64,000 nucleotides of DNA from Tetragenococcus solitarius NBRC 100494. Its GTDB lineage: Bacteria; Bacillota; Bacilli; Lactobacillales; Enterococcaceae. Below the pieces are notes generated by a model. The model was not told the DNA's origin and did not search any database. It saw only the letters and a program-made list of their open reading frames with translations. Shown one piece after another: positions 40,885 to 52,374 of this stretch. The stretch spans positions 62,001 through 126,000 of the forward strand of contig NZ_BCPY01000001.1 in assembly GCF_001544195.1 (NCBI RefSeq). The letters are read 5' to 3'. A program made the position numbers and the translations under genes. The stretch's first letter is position 1; each line of letters opens with the position of its first letter.

Positions 40885-41116
40885 TTCTAGTTATAAGACC
40901 AAAGTTCAGTTGACTTTTGTCTTATAACTAGAACATAGACATAAATAGTGGACTCTTTTGTCTCTTTAGTAAAAAATAAAGAAAAAATCTCCGTTTTTGT
41001 TGAAATAGGACAAAAATTCATGAAAATAATGTCGCCTTTCTGATTACTGGACATAAATCAATGAAACTTTTGCCCTATCAACGGTTACCGGACACAAGTA
41101 ATGTCATTCTATGTCC
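40885..41116. repeat. Array A: 27-bp dyads on a 41-bp period (RGACA / TGTCY arms)
   Basis: Five dyads, each a 5-bp arm, 17-bp interior and inverted 5-bp arm: 40896 (AGACC..TGTCT), 40937 (AGACA..TGTCT), 41008 (GGACA..TGTCG), 41049 (GGACA..TGCCC), 41090 (GGACA..TGTCC). Starts are 41 bp apart within 40896-40937 and within 41008-41049-41090; the 71-bp gap between the groups holds a degenerate TCTCC half-site at 40988. Aligned half-sites give RGACAnAAnT. The first dyad is the centre of a longer perfect-but-one 21-bp inverted repeat (40885-40905 with 40913-40933). The array lies between two minus-strand genes. Positions were counted by hand. Confidence 0.75.
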
Positions 41117-41219
41117 AACCATCATAAAGTTAACCTTAAACCTTAATAAACGACGACTTTTTCCTTTTTAATAAAAAATCAATAAAATCGAAAAAGGGGC
41201 TTCTATCACAAATCACTTA

Positions 41220-42146
41220 TTACATAAATATCTGACCAATTGATTGCACTTCGTCTTTTGTTAATTGAACATCTAATGTTTTCAGATTGCTATCTACTTG
41301 TTCTTTGCGTTTAGCGCCTGGAATAACAGCATCAATAACGTCTATTTGCAGATAAAAAGCTAATACGACATTTGCCACTGATGTGTCTTTATCTGCTGCT
41401 ATTTTTTTCAATTGGTCTACTTTCCGGATGTTTTCTTTAAAGTTATCACCTTGGAAATCCTCTTGTTCAGCACGTAGATCTCCTTCAGGGAAAGTTTCGT
41501 CTCCTTTATATTTTCCTGTTAATAATCCAGATTGAAATGGGAAGTACGGAACAAATGAAATATTATTTTTCCTTAAATATGGAAATAGCTCTTTTTCCGC
41601 TTCGCGATGCAATAAGTTATAGTGTCCTTCGAAAACATCGACATCTCCGTTTTTGTTGGCTTCTTTTAATTGTTCCAATGAGAAATTAGAAACGCCGATC
41701 GAACGAATGAGACCTTCATCTTTTAGGTCTTTTAAAGCTTGAACGGCTTCGTCTTTAGGAGTGTTGTCATCAGGAAAATGAATATAGAATAAGTCGATAT
41801 ATTCTGTTTGTAGTCGCTTCAAAGAATTACGTACACATTCTTTTAAAAACTCAGGTGAATTATCGATACTTTCCCCATTTTGCGCTCCCTTAGAAGCAAT
41901 AACTAACTGCTCTCTATTTCCTAGTTCTTTTACAACTTCTCCGATTAATTCTTCGGAACGTCCTAATCCGTAGACATAAGCCGTGTCCAAAAAATCAATG
42001 CCAGAATCAATCACGTACTTCAACAATTTCTTGTTTTCTTCTTCATCTAAATTAGGATACAAATTATGTCCACCGATAGCGTTTGTTCCAAAACCGATAG
42101 GATTGATCTTTAATCCAGAGTTACCTAAAGCTACTTTTGTTGACAT
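41220..42146 (-). CDS. Aldo/keto reductase (IolS-like)
   Basis: A 308-residue NADPH-dependent oxidoreductase with an intact AKR fold. The catalytic Tyr lies in [16 protein letters not shown]; downstream are LVIASKG (Lys), [11 protein letters not shown] (His) and [14 protein letters not shown]. The physiological carbonyl substrate is unknown. GGAGGA precedes the ATG. It lies downstream of the glycogen operon with about 95 bp between them, and is complete, unlike the broken paralogue at 22.9-23.9 kb. Confidence 0.88.
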   Translation of the reverse strand: MSTKVALGNSGLKINPIGFGTNAIGGHNLYPNLDEEENKKLLKYVIDSGIDFLDTAYVYGLGRSEELIGEVVKELGNREQLVIASKGAQNGESIDNSPEFLKECVRNSLKRLQTEYIDLFYIHFPDDNTPKDEAVQALKDLKDEGLIRSIGVSNFSLEQLKEANKNGDVDVFEGHYNLLHREAEKELFPYLRKNNISFVPYFPFQSGLLTGKYKGDETFPEGDLRAEQEDFQGDNFKENIRKVDQLKKIAADKDTSVANVVLAFYLQIDVIDAVIPGAKRKEQVDSNLKTLDVQLTKDEVQSIGQIFM

Positions 42147-42240
42147 TTGTATATTCCTCCTCTTATATATCTTACAACCATTTTAAATCACAGTTTTTCT
42201 TTTATCAAAGATTTGATATAGACAAGAGGATTGCTAGGCT

Positions 42241-44100
42241 TTAATTATTCGTCATCGAACGGTATTTTTCGATGCTTTTTCGTTTTTGTTCACTAGTAAT
42301 TAATAAATAACTATTTTCTTTTACAGTACGATTAGAAAAACGATGATGAACTTCTTTAATCAAAGGAGATTCATCAGCAATAAATGTCAAATTGCCGTTG
42401 ACTGTTGTAGGATAATTTCCTGGATTGATTAAAAGAGCTATATATTCATTGACAGAATAGCGCAGGATACCAAATAGGTGCGGTCCGTAAAAAAAGCAAA
42501 CGTCGCCTTCTTTGAGTAAAGCATGTTCTTTACGAAAGTAAATCCACCTTTGACAGCTGTCGTAAATGTCCTGATCGATATTTTTCCATGGAAAAAATTT
42601 GCGATTTTCTGGATCTTTACCGCCAGTTAGACCAGCTTCGTCTCCATAATAAATACAAGGAATCCCTGGAAAAACAAACATCATAGCAAAAGCTAAGTCT
42701 AATTTTTTCAAATGTTTTCCTAGTTCTGAGAAAATTCTTTCAGTATCATGGGTGCCAATGTTATTTAAATTGTTGAAAAAAACATCCGCTGGATAATTCT
42801 CGTATAATTTCATCAATGCTTTTGCAACACTTTCAGGGGGCTTATTTTCATTTAATAAGTCTATGACACTATTACGTAAGGGATAATTCATCACGCCTTG
42901 CAAGTGATCGCCTAAAATATAATCTCGTCTTTGATTGTAAGATATCTTATTAGAAGCATCTTCCCAAACTTCGCCTAATAATACCTTTTCGGAAAAATTC
43001 TCTAAATTCTTCCTTATTCCCTTAATAAAGGTATCGGGAAGCTCATCAGCTACATCTAAGCGCCAACCATCTACGCCCATTTCTGTCCATTTGGTCAAGA
43101 CACTATCTTCTTTACCATAAATAAATTGTTGGAAGGAATCGTCTGCTTTGTTTACTTCCGGCAAATCTTTAATCCCCCACCAGGAGGCATATTCGGTTGG
43201 ATATTCATAAAAAGTAAACCAAGAATAATAAGGACTATGCCGATCATGATAAGCACCCGTATGCTCTCCATAGGCACCATCAACATTAAAATAACGGCTA
43301 TGTTGACCCACATGGCTAAAAACGCCATCTAAAATTAAATGCATATCATTTTCGTGCAAAGTATCTAACAGCCTTTTAAACTCTTCCTCTGTACCTAAAA
43401 CTGGGTCTATAGCGAAATAATCAGCCGTATCATAACGATGATTGCTGTTGGCCTCGAAAATAGGCGTTAAATAAATGCCGTTGACACCCAATTCTTTTAA
43501 ATAAGGGATTTTTTGTAAAATGCCCTTAAAGTTGCCCCCAAAAAAGTCCCAGCGTAAAATTTCACCTTCTGAATCTTTCACATATAGAGGATCATCTTCT
43601 TCAGTAGCATAAATGTAAGAATTTTTCTTAGGAGAATTCACAATACGATTGGGGTTTCCATTGGCAAAACGATCCGGAAAAATTTGATAAAAAACCCCAT
43701 TTCTATACCACTCAGGTGCTTTTTCTTCCTTTTTATAACAAGTCACTTGAAAATCCCAAACTCTTTCAAAGGGTGAAAACTTTTGCCCTTCACCTCCTTC
43801 TTTGGTCGCTCCGTAAAGTTCTGTAACCACTTCATCGCCCTTTTTAGTTTGAATTTCAAAATGATAAAAGTATAGGCCTGAGCGTTGATTAAAAAAATAC
43901 TCGCAGGAAAATTGTCCTTCTCCTTGCCTTTTCATAGAAATTATTTTTTCTGTCTGGAAATCCTTGTGGATAACTAATTTGACAGCCACGACTTCTTCAG
44001 CCATCACTTCAATGGTAAATGTCGCAACTTCATTTTCTTTAACTGCTCCAAAAGGTGTCTTATACGCAATTTTCCAAGGATTAAAGCGGATGACTGCCAT
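42241..44100 (-). CDS. GH13 alpha-glucan hydrolase (neopullulanase/amylopullulanase type) of the glycogen operon
   Basis: A 619-residue intracellular enzyme: N-terminal beta-sandwich (1-120), then a GH13 catalytic barrel with FQIFPDRFANGNP, DGVFSHVG, DGWRLDVADE (nucleophile Asp), LLGEVWED (acid/base Glu) and NNIGTHDTER. There is no signal peptide. It is the last gene of glgBCDAP-amy and probably debranches or degrades the limit dextrins left by GlgP. ATG 44100 (GAGGGG upstream) overlaps the glgP end by 20 bp. Confidence 0.9.
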   Translation of the reverse strand: MAVIRFNPWKIAYKTPFGAVKENEVATFTIEVMAEEVVAVKLVIHKDFQTEKIISMKRQGEGQFSCEYFFNQRSGLYFYHFEIQTKKGDEVVTELYGATKEGGEGQKFSPFERVWDFQVTCYKKEEKAPEWYRNGVFYQIFPDRFANGNPNRIVNSPKKNSYIYATEEDDPLYVKDSEGEILRWDFFGGNFKGILQKIPYLKELGVNGIYLTPIFEANSNHRYDTADYFAIDPVLGTEEEFKRLLDTLHENDMHLILDGVFSHVGQHSRYFNVDGAYGEHTGAYHDRHSPYYSWFTFYEYPTEYASWWGIKDLPEVNKADDSFQQFIYGKEDSVLTKWTEMGVDGWRLDVADELPDTFIKGIRKNLENFSEKVLLGEVWEDASNKISYNQRRDYILGDHLQGVMNYPLRNSVIDLLNENKPPESVAKALMKLYENYPADVFFNNLNNIGTHDTERIFSELGKHLKKLDLAFAMMFVFPGIPCIYYGDEAGLTGGKDPENRKFFPWKNIDQDIYDSCQRWIYFRKEHALLKEGDVCFFYGPHLFGILRYSVNEYIALLINPGNYPTTVNGNLTFIADESPLIKEVHHRFSNRTVKENSYLLITSEQKRKSIEKYRSMTNN

Positions 44101-46516
44101 TGGTTGTCCCCTCTTTTTCTGTGTGAGCAAATATCGGTTCAATTTGCCAGATATCTTCTGCATAAGCTTTTACAGTGTCATCTGCTGAAAAGTTTCCAGC
44201 ATTCGCGATATTTGCTAAACTTTTTTTCTGCCATAGCATCGAATCTTTGTAATCTTGATTAATCTGCTCTTGTGCTTTTACATAGTCATGAAAATCTCGT
44301 AATAAGAAATATTCATCATTAAACTTCAATAAAGCGTCATAAATCTCTTGTCCTTCAAATTCGATGTTAGGAATCGTTCCATCCACAAAAGCATCCAAGA
44401 TACGCCGCAAGTTTTCGTCTTCATCGTAGATTTTTTGCGAAGAATAATCTTGCTTTTCATAGTAATCATAAACTTCTTTTTCCGTTAAGCCAAAAATATA
44501 AATATTGTCATCTCCAACAGCATCTCTAATTTCAACGTTGGCACCATCTAATGTCGCAATAGTTACAGCGCCATTTAACATCAATTTCATATTGCTGGTA
44601 CCTGAGGCTTCTTTAGAAGCTAATGAAATTTGCTCGCTGACATCTGCAGCTGGAATAATTTTTTCAGCCAATGAAACATTATAATTAGGTAAAAATACAA
44701 CTTTGATTTTATCTTGCAAAGAACGATCAGTATTAACCATGTTTGCTACCTCATTGATCGCTTTAATAATTGATTTCGCATAAGTATAACTAGGCGCAGC
44801 TTTTGCGCCAAAAATGAATACGCGCGGTGTTATATCCATTTCCGGATTATCTTTAATCTCAAAATATAATTTCAAAATGTGTAATAAATTCATTAGTTGT
44901 CGTTTATAAGCATGCAGTCGTTTAATTTGTACATCAAAAATAGCATTCGATGATACCTCAATCCCAGTAGTTTTCAGGATGTAATTGGCTAATTCTTCTT
45001 TTTTTACTAATTTAGCTTCTCGTATTTTTGTTAAGGCGGCTTCATCATTTTGATAATTCATTAATAATTTTAAATCTTGCGGCGTCTTACGCCAAGAATC
45101 TGTAATTAATTCATCAATAACATTCGCTAAGGGTTCGTTAGCCAATTGCAACCAACGACGTTCCGCAATTCCATTGGTTTTATTATTAAAACGTTCAGGG
45201 TAAATAACATAAAAATCATGCAAAACAATAGATTTTAACAAATCAGAATGAATTTTTGCTACTCCATTGGTACTATGACTTCCAATAATTGCTAGATGTG
45301 CCATGTAAACTTGATCATTTTGTAATGGACGCGTTCTTTGGATTAAATCTTGTGAATGAATCCCTTGTAAAGTTGTAACATAACGCCGGTCGATTTCCTC
45401 AATAATTTGATATATTCTAGGAACAACTATTTTCATGAGGTAAATTGGCCATTTCTCTAAAGCCTCAGCCATAATAGTATGATTGGTATAGCTTAATACT
45501 TTGACAGTAATATCCCAAGCAAACTCCCAGTTCAGTCCGTTCTCATCCACTAAAACACGCATTAATTCTGGTACGCACATCGCAGGATGCGTATCGTTAA
45601 TATGAATAGCAATTTTTTCACTTAATGAATGCCATGGTAAATTGAGCTTTTTATAATAACGAATAATACTTTGTATCCCAGCAGATACAAAAAAGTATTC
45701 CTGAGCTAGACGTACCAAACGACCACTTTCCTGTGAATCGTCGGGATATAAAACGGCTGTCAAATCCTCAACTGTACGTCTTTCATCTAAGCTTTGATAT
45801 TTCGCTTCTTCTGAAATAGGAATTTCCACGCTCCATAAACGCATAGTATTTACAATACCATTCTGGTAACCAATCATTCCCGTATCATAAGGAACGGCAC
45901 GTACAGTCGTCTGATTCTCTGCGACTGGCTGAAGTTTTCCGTTGGCTAAACGTTTCATATAAACATTGCCAAATAGTTTCACATCACAAGCTTTGCTTTC
46001 ACGTCGTATTTCCCAGACATTCCCTCTTTTTAACCATTCATCCGGAAGCTCTACTTGGTATCCATCCACGAATTGTTGTTTAAATAAACCATAATCATAA
46101 CGAATCCCATTTCCATTTCCAGGTAAACCACACGAAGCAATAGAATCCATAAAACAGGAAGCTAGTCTGCCTAAGCCACCATTACCTAAGGCCATATCCT
46201 TTTCAACCTCAGCTAATTCTTCAAGGTCAACATCAATATCTGCCAGCGTTGTCCTTACCTCATTCAAAATCCCTAAATTTAACAAATTGCTTTTCAACAG
46301 TTTTCCTGGTAGGAATTCAATTGAGAAATAATAGACTTGTTTTTGTTCTTCTGTTAGGTAATTTTTCCAGGTCTTATGCCATTTTTCATTGGATATAGCT
46401 TTGATCAGACCACCTAAGCTATAAAACAACTCCACCGGGCCTGCGTCCTCTAACTCTAATGCATAAGTATCTCTTAATCGCTGGCGCAATTCTTTTTTTA
46501 TCTCTTCTTTTGTCAA
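44081..46516 (-). CDS. glgP: Glycogen phosphorylase
   Basis: An 811-residue GT35 enzyme that releases glucose-1-phosphate from glycogen. The PLP site EASGTSNMKLMLNGA, the N-terminal NGGLGRLASCFMDS and the HINDTHPAM motif are intact. The start is a TTG at 46516 giving M-TKEEIKKELRQRL, with AGGAGG 10 bp upstream; the frame is open further but without support. It follows glgA by about 100 bp and overlaps the GH13 gene. Confidence 0.96.
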   Translation of the reverse strand: MTKEEIKKELRQRLRDTYALELEDAGPVELFYSLGGLIKAISNEKWHKTWKNYLTEEQKQVYYFSIEFLPGKLLKSNLLNLGILNEVRTTLADIDVDLEELAEVEKDMALGNGGLGRLASCFMDSIASCGLPGNGNGIRYDYGLFKQQFVDGYQVELPDEWLKRGNVWEIRRESKACDVKLFGNVYMKRLANGKLQPVAENQTTVRAVPYDTGMIGYQNGIVNTMRLWSVEIPISEEAKYQSLDERRTVEDLTAVLYPDDSQESGRLVRLAQEYFFVSAGIQSIIRYYKKLNLPWHSLSEKIAIHINDTHPAMCVPELMRVLVDENGLNWEFAWDITVKVLSYTNHTIMAEALEKWPIYLMKIVVPRIYQIIEEIDRRYVTTLQGIHSQDLIQRTRPLQNDQVYMAHLAIIGSHSTNGVAKIHSDLLKSIVLHDFYVIYPERFNNKTNGIAERRWLQLANEPLANVIDELITDSWRKTPQDLKLLMNYQNDEAALTKIREAKLVKKEELANYILKTTGIEVSSNAIFDVQIKRLHAYKRQLMNLLHILKLYFEIKDNPEMDITPRVFIFGAKAAPSYTYAKSIIKAINEVANMVNTDRSLQDKIKVVFLPNYNVSLAEKIIPAADVSEQISLASKEASGTSNMKLMLNGAVTIATLDGANVEIRDAVGDDNIYIFGLTEKEVYDYYEKQDYSSQKIYDEDENLRRILDAFVDGTIPNIEFEGQEIYDALLKFNDEYFLLRDFHDYVKAQEQINQDYKDSMLWQKKSLANIANAGNFSADDTVKAYAEDIWQIEPIFAHTEKEGTTNGSHPL

Positions 46517-46618
46517 AAAAATCTTGCCTCCTGTTCTGTTTTTACGTAGATTTTCTTCGGTTAAAAGCAAGCTAAAAAAGGAATAAACACCATATTTCAG
46601 CTTGCTTTTCGTTAACTT

Positions 46619-48058
46619 TTAATCTTTCGTTTGTAACTGCTGATACATATCAAGGTATTTATGGCAACTGCGGGTCCAACTAAAATCTTGGGTCATCGCT
46701 GCTTGAACTAATTTCTGCCAAGTCTCAGGAGAAAATTCATATAGCTCTATTGCTTTTTTGATACACTCAATAAGTCTAAAGGAGGAATATTCCTGAAAGC
46801 CAAAACCAGTACCTGTCCCTTCAACTGGATTAAAAGGAGTAACGGTATCTTTAAGCCCCCCTATTTCATGAACAACAGGTATAGTTCCATAGCGCATAGC
46901 AATCATCTGCGATAAACCACAAGGCTCAAAAGCTGAAGGCATTAGGAAAATATCCGCACTAGCGTACATCTGCTGTGCTAATTTGGTATCAAAATCAATC
47001 ACTACGGTACTGTTTGTCGGATACCTTTGAGCAATTTCTGTAAAACCTCGTTCAAAATCTGGATCCCCTGTACCTAACAAGATAAATTGGACATCCATTT
47101 GCAGCAAGTTTTCAAATTCATCAAGCAAAAGATGAAATCCCTTTTGATAAGTTAAACGGCTAACTACAGCAATTAAAGGAACAGAAGTATTCACATCTAA
47201 ACCCATCAATTTTTGCATAGCTACCTTATTTTGTTGTTTTCCTGTTAAATTTTCTACAGAGTAATGAACATCCAATGCTGGATCTGTTTCAGGATCATTT
47301 AGTTCATAATCAATCCCATTTAAAATACCACTTAGCTTACCAGCTTCCATACGCAAAATCACTTCCAAGCCACAGCCAAACTCAGGCGTTTGAATTTCTT
47401 CGGCATAAGAAGGACTTACTGTAGTCACCTTATCTGCATACAAAATCCCAGCTTTCATAAAGTTTAATGCATCCCCTAAACGTAAGGTTCCGTCCTCATA
47501 ACGCTCAGTACCCATACCAAATAAATCTGGTAAAATTTGGGGACCATATTGACCTTGAAATTGTATATTATGGATAGTTAAAACGGTACGGATATTACGA
47601 TAAGCTTTAATCCAATGATACTTTTCCTTTAATAAAAAAGGAATCATTGCCGTATGATAGTCATTTACGTGTAAAATGTCAGGAATAAAATCAATTTTTT
47701 CCATTAACTCGATGACCGCCATTTGAAAGTAAGCAAAACGTTCGCCGTCATCATAATAGCCATATAGCTCCTCTCGGTCAAAATAGTAAAGGTTATCAAT
47801 AAAGTAATAAGTCACTTCATCGATTGTTATTTTTTTTACGCCGCAGTATTGTTTTCGCCAACCTACATTAACTTCAAAATGAAGAACATCTTCTAATTGT
47901 TTTTTATAAGTATCAGACATTTTAGTAAAATAAGGTAAAACAACTGCGGTTTCTACGTTTTCTTTGGCAAGTACTTTAGGTAACGTTCCTATAACGTCGC
48001 CTAGACCGCCTGTTTTAAAAAATGGTGCACATTCTGCCGCTGCGAAAAGAAGCTTCAT
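46619..48058 (-). CDS. glgA: Glycogen synthase (ADP-glucose)
   Basis: A 479-residue GT5 enzyme extending alpha-1,4-glucan from ADP-glucose. The ADP-glucose motif appears as [16 protein letters not shown] (residues 13-28), and the C-terminal catalytic segment [24 protein letters not shown] is intact. The start lies 3 bp after the glgD stop with GGAGG inside the end of glgD. Third step of the glgBCDAP synthesis pathway. Confidence 0.97.
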   Translation of the reverse strand: MKLLFAAAECAPFFKTGGLGDVIGTLPKVLAKENVETAVVLPYFTKMSDTYKKQLEDVLHFEVNVGWRKQYCGVKKITIDEVTYYFIDNLYYFDREELYGYYDDGERFAYFQMAVIELMEKIDFIPDILHVNDYHTAMIPFLLKEKYHWIKAYRNIRTVLTIHNIQFQGQYGPQILPDLFGMGTERYEDGTLRLGDALNFMKAGILYADKVTTVSPSYAEEIQTPEFGCGLEVILRMEAGKLSGILNGIDYELNDPETDPALDVHYSVENLTGKQQNKVAMQKLMGLDVNTSVPLIAVVSRLTYQKGFHLLLDEFENLLQMDVQFILLGTGDPDFERGFTEIAQRYPTNSTVVIDFDTKLAQQMYASADIFLMPSAFEPCGLSQMIAMRYGTIPVVHEIGGLKDTVTPFNPVEGTGTGFGFQEYSSFRLIECIKKAIELYEFSPETWQKLVQAAMTQDFSWTRSCHKYLDMYQQLQTKD

Positions 48059-48061
48059 CGT

Positions 48062-49201
48062 TTAACCTCCAATAATATCTTGTGTCACATGACTGCCTTT
48101 TTCAATCACTACTGGTTTTTCAGGCGTCCCTTCAATACGTACCCCTTCATCTACCACAACATTCTTATCCAAAATAGCACAACGTACAGTAGCACTTGAT
48201 TTTACTATATTGCTTGGGAAAATCAGCGAATCAAATACTTCAGCACCTTCTTTGATGCTTGTCCCTCGCCCGACTAGAGTTCGTTCCACGCGTCCTTCAA
48301 TCATACAACCTGTTGCAAATTGACTATTATTGACAATCGAAGTTTCTGAGTAAAATGTCGGTACTTCGTTTTTCATTTTCGTATAAACTTTTTGACTAGA
48401 GTATAGTAAAGCATTAAATTTTTGTGTATCTAACATGTCCATATTCGCACGATAATAAGATAAAACATCAAATATATTATTTAAATAGCCGGTATATTCA
48501 TAAGCATTAGTTGAAGAGCTGATACGTTCACGCAAAAAGCTTTCCACATTGCCCAAGACACCACCCGCTTGCTTTTGTTGTAAGATTTCAATTAAAAGGT
48601 CTGTTTTAATAATAAAGATATCTGCGCAAAGATTTACTTCTTCTTGTGTGGTAATATCTTTAGCAAATGTTTTTTCTCTAATCGTATGTTCATTATCTAA
48701 AGTAAATAAAAGATCATCATCTTGAGTTTTATCCATACTTACTTTTTTATAAACTACTGTCATATCCTGTTGTCTTGATTGATGAATATGAAGTAACGTT
48801 TTTAAATCAATGTTGCATAAAATTTTACTGTTCATATATACAGCATATTCAGATTTTGACTTGCGTAAATAATCAATCACCACATCGTAATAACTGCTAT
48901 TATTATCATCTTTACGAATAAAATCCTGATAAGTATGAACAAAAAAATGATTTTGAATACCATCTAAATTCCACTCTTTACCCCCGCCCAAATGATCAAA
49001 GACTGAGCGTGTTTCGCCTTCATTAAAAACCATAAAAAGAGATTTTATATTCGCATTGGCAACATTTGATAAATTAAAATCGATTAAACGATATTTTCCA
49101 TCAAAAGGTAAAGTGGCTAAAGGACGATTTTTGATTAGAGGCATTAAACCATTATAACGATGCAAATTTCCTACCAATGCACACATTTTATTAGTCTTCA
49201 T
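48062..49201 (-). CDS. glgD: GlgD, non-catalytic-type subunit of ADP-glucose pyrophosphorylase
   Basis: A 379-residue homologue of GlgC. The catalytic N-terminal nucleotide loop ([12 protein letters not shown] in GlgC) is replaced by [17 protein letters not shown], so it is probably not catalytic on its own. In Bacillus and other Firmicutes GlgD raises the activity of GlgC in a heteromer. The C-terminal left-handed beta-helix domain is present. The start overlaps the glgC stop by 11 bp, which fits equal production of two subunits. Confidence 0.93.
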   Translation of the reverse strand: MKTNKMCALVGNLHRYNGLMPLIKNRPLATLPFDGKYRLIDFNLSNVANANIKSLFMVFNEGETRSVFDHLGGGKEWNLDGIQNHFFVHTYQDFIRKDDNNSSYYDVVIDYLRKSKSEYAVYMNSKILCNIDLKTLLHIHQSRQQDMTVVYKKVSMDKTQDDDLLFTLDNEHTIREKTFAKDITTQEEVNLCADIFIIKTDLLIEILQQKQAGGVLGNVESFLRERISSSTNAYEYTGYLNNIFDVLSYYRANMDMLDTQKFNALLYSSQKVYTKMKNEVPTFYSETSIVNNSQFATGCMIEGRVERTLVGRGTSIKEGAEVFDSLIFPSNIVKSSATVRCAILDKNVVVDEGVRIEGTPEKPVVIEKGSHVTQDIIGG

Positions 49202-50333
49202 CCATCGTCACCCCAATCACTTCATTATAACCAACAACTTCTATCTCTTCTGTTCCATCAATTTCAGCGTTATCTCCAATAATGGCGTTTTCACCAATAA
49301 TGGCTCGTTTAACAACCACATTTTTGCCGATTGTTGCCCCTGACATAATGACACTATCGGATACCGAAGCACCATCTTTTATTTGGACATCGTCTGATAA
49401 AATGCTATGTTTTACATCCCCAGCGATATAACAACCATCCGAAATTAACGAATCTTTAGCTGAACCCATTTCAGTGATAAAATGAGGAGGAGAAATACGA
49501 TTTTTAGAATAAATGCGCCACCCTTTATCCCGGATATCTAACTCCATCTCTGGATCTAAAAATTCCATATTCGCTTCCCAAAGAGAATCAATCGTTCCGA
49601 CATCTTTCCAATAACCTTTAAAACGATAAGCAACTACATTTTCTCCACTATCAAGGTAAGCGGGAATCACATGTTTTCCGAAGTCGCTCATCGTACTATC
49701 TTTAGCGTAGCTGGTACGCAAAACACTTCGCAAACGTCCCCAGTTAAAGATATAAATCCCCATCGAAGCTAAGTTGCTTTTTGGGTTTTCAGGTTTTTCT
49801 TCAAATTCAATAATTCGATCATTTTCATCTGTATTCATAATGCCAAATCTGGAAGCTTCCTTGAATGGAACTTCAATAACTGCTACCGAAAGCGATGCCC
49901 TTTTTTTCTTATGATTTTCAAGCATGGCTTCATAATCCATTTTATAAATATGGTCTCCCGATAAAATTAAAACATATTGTGGATCTAAGCGGTCAATATA
50001 ATCCATATTTTGATAAATCGCATGGGCTGTTCCTTCAAACCATTTACTCCCTTCCGAGCTTGAATAAGGTTGTAAAATCGTTGCTCCTGAATCAATTCCA
50101 TCTAAGCCCCAGCTAGCTCCGTTTCCTATATGAGCGTTTAACTCTAAAGGCTGGTATTGCGTGACAACCCCTACATTTTTAATGCCAGAATTAGCACAAT
50201 TACTTAATGTAAAATCAATAATTCGATAACGCCCGCCAAACGGCACACCAGGTTTAGCCATATTCTTTGTGAGTTTTCCTAAACGCGTTCCTTGTCCGCC
50301 TGCTAAAATCATAGCTACTGTTTCTGTTTTCAT
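49191..50333 (-). CDS. glgC: Glucose-1-phosphate adenylyltransferase, catalytic subunit
   Basis: A 380-residue enzyme that makes ADP-glucose from ATP and glucose-1-phosphate, the committed step of glycogen synthesis. Motifs: [18 protein letters not shown] at residues 11-28, GDHIYKMDY (catalytic Asp), EEKP and the C-terminal beta-helix with hexapeptide-like repeats. It lies 51 bp after glgB. Confidence 0.97.
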   Translation of the reverse strand: MKTETVAMILAGGQGTRLGKLTKNMAKPGVPFGGRYRIIDFTLSNCANSGIKNVGVVTQYQPLELNAHIGNGASWGLDGIDSGATILQPYSSSEGSKWFEGTAHAIYQNMDYIDRLDPQYVLILSGDHIYKMDYEAMLENHKKKRASLSVAVIEVPFKEASRFGIMNTDENDRIIEFEEKPENPKSNLASMGIYIFNWGRLRSVLRTSYAKDSTMSDFGKHVIPAYLDSGENVVAYRFKGYWKDVGTIDSLWEANMEFLDPEMELDIRDKGWRIYSKNRISPPHFITEMGSAKDSLISDGCYIAGDVKHSILSDDVQIKDGASVSDSVIMSGATIGKNVVVKRAIIGENAIIGDNAEIDGTEEIEVVGYNEVIGVTMDED

Positions 50334-50384
50334 TGTTTCGGTGAAAACACCTTTCCTCCTCTCAATTATTCCTAACTATTGCTG

Positions 50385-52271
50385 CTAACTTGTGTGTATT
50401 TTTTCCGGTTTAATAATTAAAGCACCTAAAGCTGGTAAAATCGTTTGAATTTGATAATCGAATTGTTTAAAAGGTTGCTCAACACTTTGACAACTAGTGT
50501 TGTTTTTTGTCCATGTTCCACCAAACTCTGTTTTTTCAGTATTTAAAACCTCTTGATAACTTCCAGGATAGGGAACACCAATCGCAAAATTTTGTCTTTC
50601 TATCGGTGCCAAATTTAATGCTACAATTAAAAAGTCCTTTTTGGTTTTTGATTTGCGAATAAATGTCAATGTACTTTCCGCTGTATTATCTGCATCGATA
50701 ATCTCTATCGTTTCAGCTGTATCTTCTAACTCCCACAAACTACGTTCTTGCTTATATAGAGCATTCAACTTTGCAGTAAAAGTCTGCATTTTTTTATTTA
50801 ATTCATCTTCTAGGTTTCCCCACTCCAAGCCTTCATCATATTTCCATTCCAAAAACTGTCCATATTCACTACCCATAAACAGTAATTTTTTCCCGGGATG
50901 TGTCATCATGAAAGTATACATATTACGTAAATGAGCGAACTGCTTATACCGATCTCCCCACATTTTATGCATTAAACTCTTTTTCCCATGAACAACTTCA
51001 TCATGTGAAAAAGGCAGAATATAGTGTTCATTCATCATATACATAAAAGAAAAGGTCAATAAGTGGAAGTTATCTTTGCGAAAAATAGGGTCCATCTCAT
51101 AAAATCGTAATACATCGTTCATCCAGCCCATATTCCACTTATAATCAAATCCTAAGGCACCACTTTCAATCATTCCTGTAATTTTCGTTTCAGAACTGCT
51201 TTCTTCTGCCATCATCACTGCTTGTGGAAAGGCCAGTTTGATTACTGCATTTAATTTTTGTAAAAAATAATAACCTTCAAAATTACGATTTCCTCCTTCA
51301 TGATTGGGCTGCCAAGGTCCCTCATCGTAATCCAAATACAGCATGCTAGAAACAGCATCCACGCGCATCCCATCAATGTGGTAAACTTCAAACCAAAATA
51401 AAGCGCTTGAAATCAAAAAACTTTGTACTTGTGGTTTGCCTAAATCAAAACAAATGGTCCCCCAACGAATGTTGTGAGCTCGATTTGGATCTTCATACTC
51501 AAATGTTGGTGTACCATCATAATAAGGAAGTGTGTCCTCATTAATACAAAAATGCGCAGGTACCCAATCAACAAATACACCAATATTATTTTGATGACAA
51601 CTATCTACAAAATCACGAAATTCTTCGGGTGTAACATAATAAGAAGATAGTGCGAAAAAACCCGTCAATTGATAGCCCCAGGAAGCCCCGAGAGGATGTT
51701 CCATTAATGGAAGAAATTCGATATGTGTATAGCCCATTTCTTTTACATAGGGAATTAGCTCTTTTCTTAATTCATCAAAGGTATATGGTTGTCCGTCTTC
51801 ATAATGTTGCCAAGAACTGGCATGAACTTCATAAATATTCATAGGACGTTTTAATGTTTTCGTTTTTTTCTGGCGTCCACGCCATAAATTATCGTGCCAT
51901 TTTTTTTCCGCTATCGTATACACAACGGCTGCTGTACCAGGCCTTTTTTCAAAGCGAATCGCAAAAGGATCAATTTTCATAATTTTACGGCCATTTGCTT
52001 GCTCGACTAAAAATTTGTATAATTGTCCTTCTTCAGGCAAAGAGGTTGAGATTTCCCATACACCAGATTTTTCCCTTTTCTCCATTGGTAAAGATTCGTC
52101 CCAACCATTAAAATCTCCAACCAGGTACACTTGTCTAGCATTTGGTGCCCATACCCGGAAAACGTATCCGTTTTCATTTTTGCGTAAACCTAAAAAGTGC
52201 TGAACATAAAAATTTTCTCCCGTTAAAAATCGCTGCTCAGCTTCTAAAACTTCTTTACTTGTTTCGAGCAT
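50385..52271 (-). CDS. glgB: 1,4-alpha-glucan branching enzyme
   Basis: A 628-residue GH13/CBM48 enzyme that introduces alpha-1,6 branches. The N-terminal CBM48 domain has [21 protein letters not shown]. The catalytic domain has [24 protein letters not shown] (nucleophile Asp), MMAEESSS (Glu) and [12 protein letters not shown]. First gene of the glycogen operon; AAGGAGGG precedes its ATG and a promoter with an extended -10 lies upstream. Confidence 0.97.
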   Translation of the reverse strand: MLETSKEVLEAEQRFLTGENFYVQHFLGLRKNENGYVFRVWAPNARQVYLVGDFNGWDESLPMEKREKSGVWEISTSLPEEGQLYKFLVEQANGRKIMKIDPFAIRFEKRPGTAAVVYTIAEKKWHDNLWRGRQKKTKTLKRPMNIYEVHASSWQHYEDGQPYTFDELRKELIPYVKEMGYTHIEFLPLMEHPLGASWGYQLTGFFALSSYYVTPEEFRDFVDSCHQNNIGVFVDWVPAHFCINEDTLPYYDGTPTFEYEDPNRAHNIRWGTICFDLGKPQVQSFLISSALFWFEVYHIDGMRVDAVSSMLYLDYDEGPWQPNHEGGNRNFEGYYFLQKLNAVIKLAFPQAVMMAEESSSETKITGMIESGALGFDYKWNMGWMNDVLRFYEMDPIFRKDNFHLLTFSFMYMMNEHYILPFSHDEVVHGKKSLMHKMWGDRYKQFAHLRNMYTFMMTHPGKKLLFMGSEYGQFLEWKYDEGLEWGNLEDELNKKMQTFTAKLNALYKQERSLWELEDTAETIEIIDADNTAESTLTFIRKSKTKKDFLIVALNLAPIERQNFAIGVPYPGSYQEVLNTEKTEFGGTWTKNNTSCQSVEQPFKQFDYQIQTILPALGALIIKPEKIHTS

Positions 52272-52325
52272 AACAACCCTCCTTTGAAAAATAACAAAAC
52301 AACATCTAAAATGATGAATTTATTA

Positions 52326-52374
52326 GTTAACTATTATTGCTAACTCCATTATAGCACAAACATCAGCATTTCAA
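52326..52374 (-). promoter_or_regulatory. Promoter of the glycogen operon with adjacent dyad
   Basis: Minus strand TTGAAA (-35, 52369-52374), 15-bp spacer and extended -10 TGCTATAAT (core 52348-52353). Immediately downstream is the imperfect palindrome GTTAGC-AATAATA-GTTAAC (52326-52344), well placed to be an operator near the transcription start. The regulator is unknown. Confidence 0.55.

Noticed and set aside
40885-41116. Array A read as a CRISPR
   Set aside because: Units are not identical repeats with unique spacers: only 5-bp arms are kept, the units are dyads, the period (41) is too short for usual CRISPR, and no cas gene is in the window.
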